Positions 42,282 through 51,346 of a DNA stretch of 64,000 bases are shown here, piece by piece. The notes under the pieces were generated by a model that saw only the letters and a list, made by a program, of their open reading frames with translations, searched no databases and was not told the DNA's origin. A program made the translations under genes and the position numbers. Source of the stretch: Kitasatospora acidiphila (lineage in GTDB: Bacteria > Actinomycetota > Actinomycetes > Streptomycetales > Streptomycetaceae); assembly GCF_006636205.1 (NCBI RefSeq), contig NZ_VIGB01000003.1, forward strand, positions 2,666,001 through 2,730,000, read 5' to 3'. The stretch's first letter is position 1; the number at the start of each line of letters is the position of its first letter.

Positions 42282-42316
42282 AGCGGGGGAAGTCGGCCCC
42301 GCCGACCTCCCCCGCT
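42282..42316 (-). terminator. Terminator downstream of the S8 protease gene
   Basis: AGCGGGGGA (42282-42290) pairs with TCCCCCGCT (42308-42316), extended by GTCGG/CCGAC. It lies about 54 bp after the protease stop. Confidence 0.75.
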
Positions 42317-42369
42317 ACGTGCACCAGCTACGGGCACCAGCGAGTACCTGCCGAGTACCCGGCGCCTAC

Positions 42370-43854
42370 CTAGAGCCGCACCGCCGCGTTGGCGTCCACG
42401 AGCCCATGACCGTAGAAGCCGTTGTCGAGCGGCGAGCCCTCGCAGGTGGCCGCCCAGGCCCCGGTGCCGCCGGGGTTGAAGGGACCGGTGGGGCAGGCGA
42501 TCGGGTGAGCCTCGGCGGTGAGCAGCGCGGTCAACTCCGCCGGGCTCGCGCCGGGGTGGGCACTGGCGAGCAGTGCGACCACGCCGGTGGCATGCGGGGT
42601 GGCCATCGAAGTCCCCTGCATGTAGCCGTACTTGTTGCCGGGCAGGGTGGAGAGCACCCGCCCGTTGCGGTCCGGGGTGTCGGGGATCTGGAACTGCGCG
42701 TCGCCGCCCGGCGCCGCCACCGTGACCACGCCCGCGCCATAGCTGGAGTAGTAGGACTTCACGCCCTGGCTGCCCACCGCCGACACCGCGATCACGCCCG
42801 GCAGTTCGGCCGGAAGCTCAAGGCAGCTGTCGTCGACGGGCCGGCTCACCGGGGTGGTGTCGTCGGGGCTCAGGGCGTCCGTGGTCTTGTGGGCCAGGTC
42901 GGTGTTGTAGTTGCCGGCCGCCGCGACGTTCAGCACACCGTTGCCCTGGGAGTACTCGACCGCGCGCCGCACCGCCGTGACGATGGCGGCCTGGTCCGGG
43001 TCGCCCTGGCAGTTGTAGAGCCAAGGGTCGATGAAGTAGCTGCTGTTGGTCACCTGGAAGTGGTGCTCGGCCGCCCAGACGAAGCCGCAGACCGCGTACT
43101 CCGGGTAGATGAAGCCGCCGTTGTCCACCACCTTCACCGCCGCCAGCCGCACGTCGGGCGCGATGCCGACGATGCCCTTGCCGTTCTTGGCCGCGGCGAT
43201 GGTGCCGGCGACGTGCGTGCCGTGCGGGCTGCTGGTGGGCTGCCACGACTGCCAACTGGTGTCCGGAGCACCGCCGTTGATGCATGAGGCGGAGAGCGAC
43301 GAGTCCACGTTGGCGGCCAGGTCCTCATGGGTGGCGTCGATCCCGGAGTCCAGCACCCCGACCACCACGTCACGGCTGCCGAGGGTGACCTGGTGCGCCT
43401 TGTCGGCGCCGATCTCGCGCAGGTCCCACTGCTCGGCCTGCAACGGCTCGCTGCCGTCGGCGGGCGCGGCGGCGGGCGGAGTGGTGACCTCGGCGGTCTC
43501 CACATCACCCTGCGGGATGCCGGCGGTACGGGTGGCGCCGACCGAGTCAATGCCGTTGAGGCCACGGAGCGTCGTGGCGAAGGCGGTGTTGGTCGAGCGG
43601 GCGATGATCACGCCGATCTGCTCGTAGGCATAGACCACGGTGCCGCCGGCCGCGGTGATCTCCCGTTCGGCCTTCTGCACCTGGCCGTGGTTGGCCTTGG
43701 TGTTGACCAGGTAGCTGAGCAGCGGCCCGGTGCTGCCCGCGGGCGCCGGGGTTGCCGCCGAGGCGACTCCGGCGGGCAGGGCGAGGGCGACCGCGGTGGC
43801 CAGGGCGAGCCCGGCGGCGGCACCGCGCACCTTGCGTATTCGACGAACTCCCAT
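42370..43854 (-). CDS. Secreted subtilisin-like S8 protease
   Basis: A 494-residue exported serine peptidase. A signal peptide (about residues 1-34, ending VASA) is followed by an I9-like propeptide (about 40-110; LLSYLVNTKANHGQVQKAE). The catalytic domain follows with Asp in VLDSGID, His in PHGTHVAGTIAA and Ser in GTSMATPHATG. The oxyanion Asn is in NVAAAGNYN. Insertions with Cys pairs (around CVINGG-like and NCQGDP segments) suggest disulfide stabilisation. It probably degrades extracellular protein. Confidence 0.92.
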   Translation of the reverse strand: MGVRRIRKVRGAAAGLALATAVALALPAGVASAATPAPAGSTGPLLSYLVNTKANHGQVQKAEREITAAGGTVVYAYEQIGVIIARSTNTAFATTLRGLNGIDSVGATRTAGIPQGDVETAEVTTPPAAAPADGSEPLQAEQWDLREIGADKAHQVTLGSRDVVVGVLDSGIDATHEDLAANVDSSLSASCINGGAPDTSWQSWQPTSSPHGTHVAGTIAAAKNGKGIVGIAPDVRLAAVKVVDNGGFIYPEYAVCGFVWAAEHHFQVTNSSYFIDPWLYNCQGDPDQAAIVTAVRRAVEYSQGNGVLNVAAAGNYNTDLAHKTTDALSPDDTTPVSRPVDDSCLELPAELPGVIAVSAVGSQGVKSYYSSYGAGVVTVAAPGGDAQFQIPDTPDRNGRVLSTLPGNKYGYMQGTSMATPHATGVVALLASAHPGASPAELTALLTAEAHPIACPTGPFNPGGTGAWAATCEGSPLDNGFYGHGLVDANAAVRL

Positions 43855-44018
43855 AGGGATTTGCCCCTCCCGGTTGCGTCGGCGCGACGGCTGTGGCCGC
43901 CGTGCTTAGGTAGCCGAAAGGTAATGACCCAGCAATGAGCAGCACAAGGGCTGGGACTGATGGGAGTTCGGTAAACCCGTGAGAAATCCGGCCAGTTTGG
44001 CTGGAGTTGAACGATCGG

Positions 44019-44825
44019 TCAGACCTGCGGACCGATCGGATCCTGCGGGACCGGCCCACCCGGCGCCGGAACGCCCGACGCGACGGGCACCGAGTCGAAG
44101 CCGCCCGACAGCGCCAGCGGGTCGATCCGGACCAGGTGCGACGGCGCGTAGTAGTGGTACTCGTAGTGCCGACGGGCCCGGTTGTGGGCGTCGACGGTGG
44201 GCTCGGCGCTGCCGTCCTGCGCGGTCACCACCAGGCCGGTGTGGCTCCTGGTGCCGCCGGGGCCGGCGTAGGTGACGACCACGTCGCCCGGGCGGGCCCG
44301 CCCGGGTTGGTCGCCGACGTCGCTGCCGAGGCGGCTGTCCATCAGATAGTCGTAGAGGGTGTGGTACGGCGGGAGATCGCTGATCAGCAGCAGGTCATAG
44401 GTGGTGCCGCTGGGCGCGGTGTAGTGGAAGTAGGAGTCCTGCGGATCGTCCGCTCGCAGCCCGGGAACCAGGCCGGCCGCGGCGAGGGCCCTGGCGACGT
44501 ACTCGGCGCACTGGTACTTCGGCTGGTCGGCGCCGAACGCCACCGGGGTGGGGTCGTTCCACTCGGTGTCGGCCCAGTGCTGCTCAGCCCACTCGACCTC
44601 GACCGCCCGCAGCAGGCCACCCTGCACTGCAACGGAAGCCGGCACGGCAACGCCACCCGGCGCGGCAGCCGAAACCGGCAGGGCAACGGCACCCGCCACG
44701 GCAACCCCAGCCGGCGCGGCCGCGAAAGCGGGAGTGGCGGCGAATTCCGGAGTGGCGGCACCGGCGAGCACGAGCACCAGAGCAGCGCCGAATACGCGAG
44801 AAGCATGTAGCTGACGCACAGTCAC
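44019..44825 (-). CDS. Secreted amidase-domain protein (Amidase_6 type)
   Basis: A 268-residue exported protein. The signal peptide (about residues 1-30) is followed by an Ala/Val/Pro-rich low-complexity stretch. The C-terminal domain has features of the Amidase_6 (NlpC/P60-like) family: the Cys in KYQCAEYVARALAAAG, GDVVVTYAGPGGTRSHTGLV with the His, and AHNRARRHYEYHYYAP. It is probably a cell-wall or peptide amidase, or a CHAP-like hydrolase. The start codon is GTG (44825, or 44819 two codons in), with GGAGG upstream. Confidence 0.75.
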   Translation of the reverse strand: MTVRQLHASRVFGAALVLVLAGAATPEFAATPAFAAAPAGVAVAGAVALPVSAAAPGGVAVPASVAVQGGLLRAVEVEWAEQHWADTEWNDPTPVAFGADQPKYQCAEYVARALAAAGLVPGLRADDPQDSYFHYTAPSGTTYDLLLISDLPPYHTLYDYLMDSRLGSDVGDQPGRARPGDVVVTYAGPGGTRSHTGLVVTAQDGSAEPTVDAHNRARRHYEYHYYAPSHLVRIDPLALSGGFDSVPVASGVPAPGGPVPQDPIGPQV

Positions 44826-44844
44826 ATTCCTTCCTCCCAAGCGA

Positions 44845-45963
44845 CTATGGAAGGTGATAGAGCTCCCGCGCGTTCTCCTCGGCGAGCAGCAGGGCGAGGC
44901 GCTCGCCGTCGACCGCGGTACAGGCACCGGCGCGCCGCCACTGCCAGGTGAGGTCGGCGACGGCGTGGTGGAACTGGGCGGCGCCGGCCAGGTGGAGTTC
45001 GGGCAGGCCGTACCCGTCGGTGGAGGCGAGCACCTTGCCGAACGGGGCCAGCTCCAGCAGTTCGCCGAGCACGGTGGTGGCGCGCGGACCGACGTGGTTC
45101 AGGGTGAGGCCGGTGTCGGCGTAGACGTGCGGGAAGACCTGCGCCAGGTAGCCGGCCTGTCGGTGGTACGGATAGCAGTGCAGCAGCACCAGGGGGACGC
45201 CGGTGGGCTCGACGGCTCGGATGAACGGGGTGAGCAGCGCCGGATCGGCGCGGTGGAGCGTCAAGTCCGGGTCGCCGAAGCCGGTGTGGAACTGGATCGG
45301 CAGCGCGGGGCGGCGCTCGGCGCAGAGGTCGACGGCGGTCCAGAGCAGCTGGCGCAGCAGCACCTGGTCGGTGAGCCGGGCCGGCTGGTCCACCAGGAAC
45401 CGACCGGCGGCCTCGATCACCTCAGCGGGGCTCGGCCGCTCGGCGGGTATGTCCAGGCCGTGGCGGTAGGCGAGCACCGACTTCACGGCCAGGGCTCCGG
45501 CCAGTTCGGCGGTGAGCGCCTCGGTGAGGGCGGCTGACCAGTCGGCGGCCGCGGGCGCCCGGGCGGCGAGCCGCTCGGCGACGCTCTCCAGCCGGACCAC
45601 CTGGTGCACCGGGGCGCCGGCCAGCGCGCTCAGTTCGGGCAGCGGCAGCAGCGGGTGGCCGGCGGCGGCAACCAGGCCGGTGTCCACCAGCAGGGTGCTG
45701 AGGCCGGCGGCGCCGAGCAGCCGTTTGGTGGCCTCAGCGGGGCCGAGGGCTCGTCGGCGGGACAGATAGGCGTCGGCCGTGGCGTGCTCCGACAGCCCCA
45801 GGGCGGGCGGGCACCAGCGGCGCACGGCCAAACCGAGGGCGCTGTCAAAGGGGTCTGCAACGGGTGCCCGGTCGGACTCGGTGAGCAGGGAGCGGAAGGC
45901 GTCGGGGGTGAGGTCGGCGATCACCACGCTGTGCGTGTGGTGGTCGATGAGTGGTGGGAGCAC
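44845..45963 (-). CDS. Amidohydrolase, FluG N-terminal-like
   Basis: A 372-residue TIM-barrel amidohydrolase. Metal-site motifs are LIDHHTHSVV near the N-terminus, IQFHTGFGDPD and LLHCYPYHRQAG in the middle, and ASTDGYGLPELH near the C-terminus. It resembles the amidohydrolase half of fungal FluG and of bacterial amidohydrolase plus glutamine-synthetase-like pairs. The GTG at 45963 has GGAGG 7 nt upstream. It follows the glutamine-synthetase-like gene by 41 bp on the same strand. Hydrolysis of a gamma-glutamyl or related amide is plausible; the substrate is unknown. Confidence 0.85.
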   Translation of the reverse strand: MLPPLIDHHTHSVVIADLTPDAFRSLLTESDRAPVADPFDSALGLAVRRWCPPALGLSEHATADAYLSRRRALGPAEATKRLLGAAGLSTLLVDTGLVAAAGHPLLPLPELSALAGAPVHQVVRLESVAERLAARAPAAADWSAALTEALTAELAGALAVKSVLAYRHGLDIPAERPSPAEVIEAAGRFLVDQPARLTDQVLLRQLLWTAVDLCAERRPALPIQFHTGFGDPDLTLHRADPALLTPFIRAVEPTGVPLVLLHCYPYHRQAGYLAQVFPHVYADTGLTLNHVGPRATTVLGELLELAPFGKVLASTDGYGLPELHLAGAAQFHHAVADLTWQWRRAGACTAVDGERLALLLAEENARELYHLP

Positions 45964-46004
45964 GTCGGTACCTCCAGATGTCAGCCCCTCCGGTCTGCTG
46001 CGCG

Positions 46005-47483
46005 TCAGTACCGCCAGCGGGTGGCCGCCGCCAGTTCGTCGGGCGTGTGGCGGGCGAAGAGCTCCAGCTCGGCTTGCCGAACCGCACCGACGGCCTCGAA
46101 GAGCGGCTCCCCCAGGGCCTCGCGCAGCAGGCCCGAGGTGCGGAACTCGGCGAGCGAGGCGGCCAGGCTGCCGGGAAGCCGGGGGATCTCGCCCTCTGGT
46201 CGGACGGCCGGGTCTTCGGGCACCTCGGTGGGGAGCGAGCGGCGGGCGTCGATCCCGGCCAGCCCGGCGGCCAGCACGCCGCCGATCAGCAGATAGGGGT
46301 TGGCGGTGAGGTCGAAGCACTTGAGCTCGGCGTTGGCGCTGCCCGCTCCCTCCCCCGCCGGGCCGGGGATCAGGCGCAGCGCCGCCTCCCGGTTCTCCCG
46401 GCCCCAGCACTGGAACGACCCGGCCCAGTGCTGCGGGACCAGCCGCAGGTAGCTGGCGGGGCTGGGGGCGCCGAGCGCGAGCAGCGCCGGCAACTCGGCC
46501 AGCACACCGGCCAGGAAGGATTCGTTCTCGCCGGTGAGCCCGTAGGGCCCGGGGCCGCCCTTGCCGAGGTTCTGCCCGTTGCGCCAGAGGGAGAGGTGCA
46601 GATGGCCGCCGTTGCCGACGCCGCCGGCCTCGACGGCGGGGGCGAAGGAGGTGCGCAGGCCGTGCCGGGCGCCGACCGCGCGGACGGTCTGGCGGACCAG
46701 CACGCTGGTGTCGGCGGCGCCGAGCGGGTCCTCCGGGGCGGTGGAGACCTCGAACTGGCCGGTGGTGTACTCGGGATGGAGCTGCAGCACGGGCAGGCCC
46801 TGTTCGTCCAGGGCGTGCAGCAGATCGCGGAGGTAGTCGGAGAGGTCGATCAGGCGGTTGAAGCCGTAGGCCGGGCCGTGGGACGGGTAGACCGGCGGTT
46901 CGCTGGGCGGGCCGGCCAGCGCAACCACCCATTCGATCTCGATGCCGGCCCGCAGCTCCAGCCCGCGGGCGGCGGCCGCGGCGATCATGCGCTGGGCGAA
47001 CCGGCGCTGGCAGCCGGGGTGTTCGGAGCCGTCCTGGTCGAACCGGTCGGCGGGCGCCCAGGCCCAGCCGGGCTGGCCGGCCAGCTTGGTGAGCCGGCCG
47101 AGATCGGGGATCAGCCGCAGATCGCCGACCGGACCGCCGATGTGGTGACTGGTGGTGAAGCTGTCGTCGACCAGGACCACGTCGAAGCAGGGGGCGGCGC
47201 CGACCCCCCAGACGGCCGCGTGCTCCAGTCGGCGGACCGGGACGGTCTTCACCCGGGCCAGCCCCGCGTTGTCCACCCAGCTGAGGATCACCCCCTCGAC
47301 ACCCTCCGCGCTGAGCCGGGCGGCCGCGACCCGGGCCCGAGCGGCGCGGTCGGCCCGCGCGTCGGCAGCGGGCAGCCGCTCGGCGATCGGCTCCCCGGCG
47401 GGCCGGCCGTCCGGCAGGCCGGTCGAGCCCGAGCCGTGCGCCGATGCATCGAAGGAGCCCTGCTCAGCGGTGGTGGTACTCAT
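46005..47483 (-). CDS. Glutamine-synthetase-like ligase (FluG C-terminal-like)
   Basis: A 492-residue GSI-fold protein. The beta-grasp domain is at about residues 60-150 (VILSWVDNAGLARVKTVPV). The catalytic domain has EIEWVV and YTTGQFEVST. The ATP/metal segment is GGVGNGGHLHLSLW, and the Arg-containing segment is NREAALRLIPGP. It lacks obvious adenylylation-loop conservation, so it is not the housekeeping GlnA. It likely joins glutamate to an amine (gamma-glutamyl-amine synthetase type). With the downstream amidohydrolase it forms a split FluG-like pair. GGGAGG stands 10 nt before the ATG. Confidence 0.85.
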   Translation of the reverse strand: MSTTTAEQGSFDASAHGSGSTGLPDGRPAGEPIAERLPAADARADRAARARVAAARLSAEGVEGVILSWVDNAGLARVKTVPVRRLEHAAVWGVGAAPCFDVVLVDDSFTTSHHIGGPVGDLRLIPDLGRLTKLAGQPGWAWAPADRFDQDGSEHPGCQRRFAQRMIAAAAARGLELRAGIEIEWVVALAGPPSEPPVYPSHGPAYGFNRLIDLSDYLRDLLHALDEQGLPVLQLHPEYTTGQFEVSTAPEDPLGAADTSVLVRQTVRAVGARHGLRTSFAPAVEAGGVGNGGHLHLSLWRNGQNLGKGGPGPYGLTGENESFLAGVLAELPALLALGAPSPASYLRLVPQHWAGSFQCWGRENREAALRLIPGPAGEGAGSANAELKCFDLTANPYLLIGGVLAAGLAGIDARRSLPTEVPEDPAVRPEGEIPRLPGSLAASLAEFRTSGLLREALGEPLFEAVGAVRQAELELFARHTPDELAAATRWRY

Positions 47484-48186
47484 GCGATCCATCCTCCCGC
47501 TCACCCATTGGCGGAGGAATTACCCGTACGAGTGCATTGGCGAACCGAAAACTGACGGTCGATCAGCTGATAGCACCGCGTCACGTTTTCCCGTCGCCAG
47601 CCTCTTCCTACCTGCCGGTAACTTCGCTACAGTGACCGGCACGCACCACCGCCGGGCTTCGGGAGCCGCACCGGCGGGCGTCGCACGTCTCGCGTGCGGC
47701 CGGGTGTCATCGCACGGTCCGCCGGTGATCCACCGCGTCGGGCCTGCCTTCAGCCGGGGCCGCGTGCCCCGAGTCACGCCACCTCGCGGTCCGGCCAGAG
47801 CGGACTGGCCGCCGTCGAGCGCGTACCAGCACCGAGCACCAAGCGCCGAGCTCCGTCGTCCCAGACACCGCCAAGCGCCCGTCCCGCAAGCCCAGCGCGG
47901 CGCCAAGTGCGCCGGCAGCCAAGCACATCGCCGAGCAAGTGCACCGCGAACCACGTGCACCGCCAAGCGCATCCAGAAAGCGCACCAAGAAAGCGCACCA
48001 GCAAGCGCACCGCCGGCCGCCCCGAGCGCGCGCCGGTGCTCCACGCCTCCCTCACGCGCCACCGCGCCACCACCCGCCCGCCCCGCCCGGCCGTCGCCCC
48101 GGCCGCGTTCGCCGACCCCCTGATCACACCGTGCCCTGATCACACCGTGCTCAGGCCCTTCGGCCTCCCCGAAAGGACCAGCAACG
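47484..48186. other. Long intergenic region with degenerate repeats
   Basis: About 700 bp between divergent genes, without a convincing coding sequence. From about 47880 to 48010 it contains degenerate AAGYGCACC-like repeats with spacings near 16 bp and then 13 bp (for example the AAAGCGCACCA units around 47970-48005). The AT-richer part at 47520-47640 probably holds the promoter of the glutamine-synthetase-like gene. Confidence 0.5.
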
Positions 48187-50010
48187 ATGCAGGCTCCCGA
48201 GACCGCAACCACCGAAAGCGCCGCAACTCCCGAAGGCAGCACCCCCTTCCCCACCGTCGCCGTGGTCGGCGTGGGCACCATGGGTGCCGGAATCGCCGTC
48301 GCCGTGGCCCGCTCCGGCCGCCGGGTGATCGGCATCGAGGCCGACGGTGCGGCCGCCGCCAAGGCCCTGGCCCGGATCGAGGAGGCCACCGCGCACGCCG
48401 TGGCCCGCGAGCGGCTGACCGCCGAGGAGCGCACCGCCGTGCTCGCCCGGATCACCGTCGGCGAGCAGCTGTCCGCCGCCGCCGAGGCCGACCTGGTGAT
48501 CGAGGAGATTCCCGAGCAGCTGGAGCTCAAGCGCGAGCTGTTCGCCGAGCTGGACCGGATCTGCCCGCCGGAGACGGTGCTGGCCACCGGCACCACCTCG
48601 CTCTCGGTGACCCGGATCGCCGCCGCCACCGGCCGCCCGGAGAAGGTGCTGGGCCTGCACTTCTTCAACCCGGTGCACGCGATGAAGCTGGTCGAGGTGG
48701 TGCGCAGCGTCCTCACGTCCCCTCAAGTTGCCGAGCAGGCCGCCGAGTTCGCCCGCGAGCTGGGCAAGGAGCCGGTGGCGGCGGGTGACCGGGCCGGCTT
48801 CGTGGTCAACGGGCTGCTCTTCGCCTACCTCAACCAGGCCGCCGCGATGTTCGAGTCCCGCTACGCCACCCGGGAGGACATCGACGCCGCGATGCGGCTG
48901 GGCTGCGGCCTGCCGATGGGCCCGCTGGCGCTGCTCGACCTGATCGGCCTGGACACCGCCCGCACCGTGCTGGAGGCGATGTACGAGCAGTCCAGGGACC
49001 GGCTGCACGCCCCGGCGCCGATCCTCGGCCAGCTGGTCTCGGCGGGCCTGCTGGGCCGCAAGACCGGCCGCGGTTTCTACAGCTACGAGGCGCCCGGCTC
49101 GTCCCGGGTGGTGGCCGAGCCGAGCAGCGGCGCGGCGGCCCGGGTCGCCGGGCGCCCGGTGCACGGGGTCGGCGTCTGCGGTTCGGGCACCATGGCCACC
49201 GGCATCGCCGAGGTCTTCGCCAAGGCCGGCCACCCGGTCACCCTGGTCGCCCGCAGTCAGGAGAAGGCGGACCGGGCCAAGGCCCAGCTCGCCAAGTCGC
49301 TCGACCGCTCGGTGGCCAAGGGCCGGCTGACCGCGGAGCAGCGCGACACCACCCTGGGCCTGGTCACCGCCAGCGGTTCGCTGGCCGACCTGAACCAGGC
49401 GGACCTGGTGCTGGAGGCCGTGGCCGAGGATCTGGCGGTCAAGCGGGAGCTGTTCGCCACCCTGGACAAGATCGCCAAGCCGGGCGCGGTGCTGGCCACC
49501 ACCACCTCCAGCCTGCCCGTGATCAGCTGCGCCACCGCGACCTCGCGGCCGCAGGACGTGATCGGGATGCACTTCTTCAACCCGGCCCCGGCGATGAAGC
49601 TGGTCGAGGTGGTCTCCACGGTGCTGACCGCCCCGGAGGTCACGTCGACCGTGCTGGAGCTGTGCGGCGGGATCCGCAAGCACCCGGTGGAGTGCGGCGA
49701 CCGGGCCGGGTTCATCGTGAACGCGCTGCTCTTCCCGTACCTGAACGACGCGGTGCGGATGCTGGAGGAGCACTACGCGACGGTGGACGACATCGACACC
49801 GCGATGAAGCTCGGCTGCGGCTACCCGATGGGCCCCTTCGAGCTGCTGGACGTGGTCGGCCTGGACGTCTCGCTGACCATCGAGCGGGTGCTGCACCAGG
49901 AGTTCCGGGAGCCGGGGCTGGCCGCCGCACCGCTGCTGGAGCACCTGGTGGCGGCGGGCTGCCTGGGCCGCAAGACCGGTCGCGGGTTCCGCGACCACGC
50001 CCGCCGGTGA
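48187..50010 (+). CDS. Double-domain 3-hydroxyacyl-CoA dehydrogenase
   Basis: A 607-residue protein made of two complete hydroxybutyryl-CoA dehydrogenase units in tandem (about residues 15-305 and 318-605). Each has an NAD-binding Rossmann motif (VGVGTMGAGIA; CGSGTMATGIA), a catalytic His in HFFNP and a C-terminal domain with CGDRAGF/AGDRAGFVVN and GLGRKTGRGF-like endings. The family unit is normally about 285 residues. In this gene neighbourhood it should reduce acetoacetyl-CoA or oxidise 3-hydroxybutyryl-CoA, feeding crotonyl-CoA into the ethylmalonyl-CoA pathway. AAAGGA precedes the ATG. Confidence 0.92.
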   Translation: MQAPETATTESAATPEGSTPFPTVAVVGVGTMGAGIAVAVARSGRRVIGIEADGAAAAKALARIEEATAHAVARERLTAEERTAVLARITVGEQLSAAAEADLVIEEIPEQLELKRELFAELDRICPPETVLATGTTSLSVTRIAAATGRPEKVLGLHFFNPVHAMKLVEVVRSVLTSPQVAEQAAEFARELGKEPVAAGDRAGFVVNGLLFAYLNQAAAMFESRYATREDIDAAMRLGCGLPMGPLALLDLIGLDTARTVLEAMYEQSRDRLHAPAPILGQLVSAGLLGRKTGRGFYSYEAPGSSRVVAEPSSGAAARVAGRPVHGVGVCGSGTMATGIAEVFAKAGHPVTLVARSQEKADRAKAQLAKSLDRSVAKGRLTAEQRDTTLGLVTASGSLADLNQADLVLEAVAEDLAVKRELFATLDKIAKPGAVLATTTSSLPVISCATATSRPQDVIGMHFFNPAPAMKLVEVVSTVLTAPEVTSTVLELCGGIRKHPVECGDRAGFIVNALLFPYLNDAVRMLEEHYATVDDIDTAMKLGCGYPMGPFELLDVVGLDVSLTIERVLHQEFREPGLAAAPLLEHLVAAGCLGRKTGRGFRDHARR

Positions 50011-50144
50011 GCGGGGGCGGGCCGGCGGGGGTGCCGGCACCTGACTCCGAGCGTCCCCACCCGTTCTGGGTGAACGGCGCCGGGGCCCGACCGCTGCCCC
50101 GGACCGGGGCTGAGCGGGCCCGGGGGGCGTGTAGCGTTCCAGGC

Positions 50145-51017
50145 ATGGACCGGGAACAGTCATCCGCTGAGCAGGACCTCCGTACCGTCGACAACGGGCC
50201 CGGCAGCCGCCGGGCGGCGGCGCAGCGGCAGCAGATGCGCCAGGACCTGGCCACCGCGGCGATGGAGCTGTTCGCCACCCAGGGGTACGAGGAGACGACG
50301 GTCGATCAGATCGCCGCCGCCGCCGGGGTGGCCCGGCGGACCTTCTTCCGGTACTTCCGGTCCAAGGAGGAGGCGATCTTCCCGGACCACGACGACACCC
50401 TGGTGCGGGTGGCCGACCTGCTGGCCAGCGCCGAGCCGGAGGAGCACCCGCTGGACGTGGTGTGCCGCGGCATCAAGGAGGTGCTGCGGATGTACGCCTC
50501 CACGCCCGGGGTCTCGGTGGCCCGTTACCAGTTGATCCGTCAGGTGCCGGCGCTGCGGGAGCGGGAGATCGCGGTGGTGTCCCGCTACGAGCGGCTCTTC
50601 ACCCGCTACCTGCTGGGCCGGTTCGACGCCTCGGACAGCATTCCGCCGGGCTGGCAGCACGGCGGGGACGACGACTCGATGCTGGCCGAGGTATCGGCGG
50701 CGGCCGTGGTCGCGGCCCACAACCACGTGCTGCGGCGCTGGCTGCGGGCCGGCGGGCACGGGGACGTGGAGGCGCAGCTCGACCACTCCTTCGAGGTGAT
50801 CCGCGGGACCTTCTGGGCGACCCCGCCGAGCGGGGTGCGGCGCCGTGGCACTGCTGTGACACCCAGTGCCAGTGGGAATGGCACGCTGCCTGGTGATCTC
50901 GGGGTCGCCAGCGCACTGAGTGCCACCCCTGGCGGTGAGGTGCTCATCACAGTGGCCCGGACCGATGCCCCGCTGGACGTCGTGCTGGACAGCATCAAGG
51001 CCGCCTTCAACCGATAA
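50145..51017 (+). CDS. TetR-family regulator of the ethylmalonyl-CoA cluster
   Basis: A 290-residue TetR regulator. The DNA-binding domain is at about residues 28-75 (DLATAAMELFATQGYEETTVDQIAAAAGVARRTFFRYF). It lies between the dehydrogenase and ccr, the same place as in other Streptomyces clusters, so it probably regulates them. TAGCGT (50132-50137) ends 7 nt before the ATG and there is no ribosome site, so the transcript is probably leaderless. Several TGGCAC/GTGCCA half-sites occur in its 3' end (about 50850-50930) and again before ccr. Confidence 0.9.
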   Translation: MDREQSSAEQDLRTVDNGPGSRRAAAQRQQMRQDLATAAMELFATQGYEETTVDQIAAAAGVARRTFFRYFRSKEEAIFPDHDDTLVRVADLLASAEPEEHPLDVVCRGIKEVLRMYASTPGVSVARYQLIRQVPALREREIAVVSRYERLFTRYLLGRFDASDSIPPGWQHGGDDDSMLAEVSAAAVVAAHNHVLRRWLRAGGHGDVEAQLDHSFEVIRGTFWATPPSGVRRRGTAVTPSASGNGTLPGDLGVASALSATPGGEVLITVARTDAPLDVVLDSIKAAFNR

Positions 51018-51039
51018 GGGCAGCAAAACCGCAGGTCAG

Positions 51040-51070
51040 AAGGCCCGTCACGGCAATCGTGGCGGGCCTT
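51040..51070 (+). terminator. Terminator after the TetR gene
   Basis: AAGGCCCG-T-CACG (51040-51052) pairs with CGTG-G-CGGGCCTT (51058-51070) and is followed by TTCC. It is close to an ideal intrinsic terminator. Confidence 0.85.
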
Positions 51071-51121
51071 TCCGCGTCCCTGCCAACACCCGGAACAGGC
51101 GCGGGAATACGCCAAAAATCA

Positions 51122-51160
51122 TGGCACCCAGTGTCTTTACGAGTGGCACAGGGTGCCAGT
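51122..51160. promoter_or_regulatory. Candidate operator upstream of ccr
   Basis: The inverted repeat AGTGGCAC-AGG-GTGCCAGT (51142-51160, one mismatch in 8-bp arms) has a further TGGCAC half-site at 51122-51127. It lies about 190 bp before ccr. The adjacent TetR protein is the obvious candidate to bind it. Confidence 0.6.
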
Positions 51161-51346
51161 AGCTTGTTACTCACCAGTCGCGGCGCCGCGGCTCCCCACC
51201 TCGGCGCGCCGTCGTCCGGCGTCCCCACACCCCGGGGACGAACCCACCAGGCCAACCCACCCAATCCCACTGCGTAGCCGGTGTCCGCTCCCGGCTCCCC
51301 CAGACGCCCTGTGCGCCCTCACACAGGTACGCCTTCGGAGGCAGCC

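Noticed and set aside
48151-50163. A 670-codon open frame on the minus strand across the double dehydrogenase
   Set aside because: Shadow frame of a recognised gene with no ribosome site or domain.
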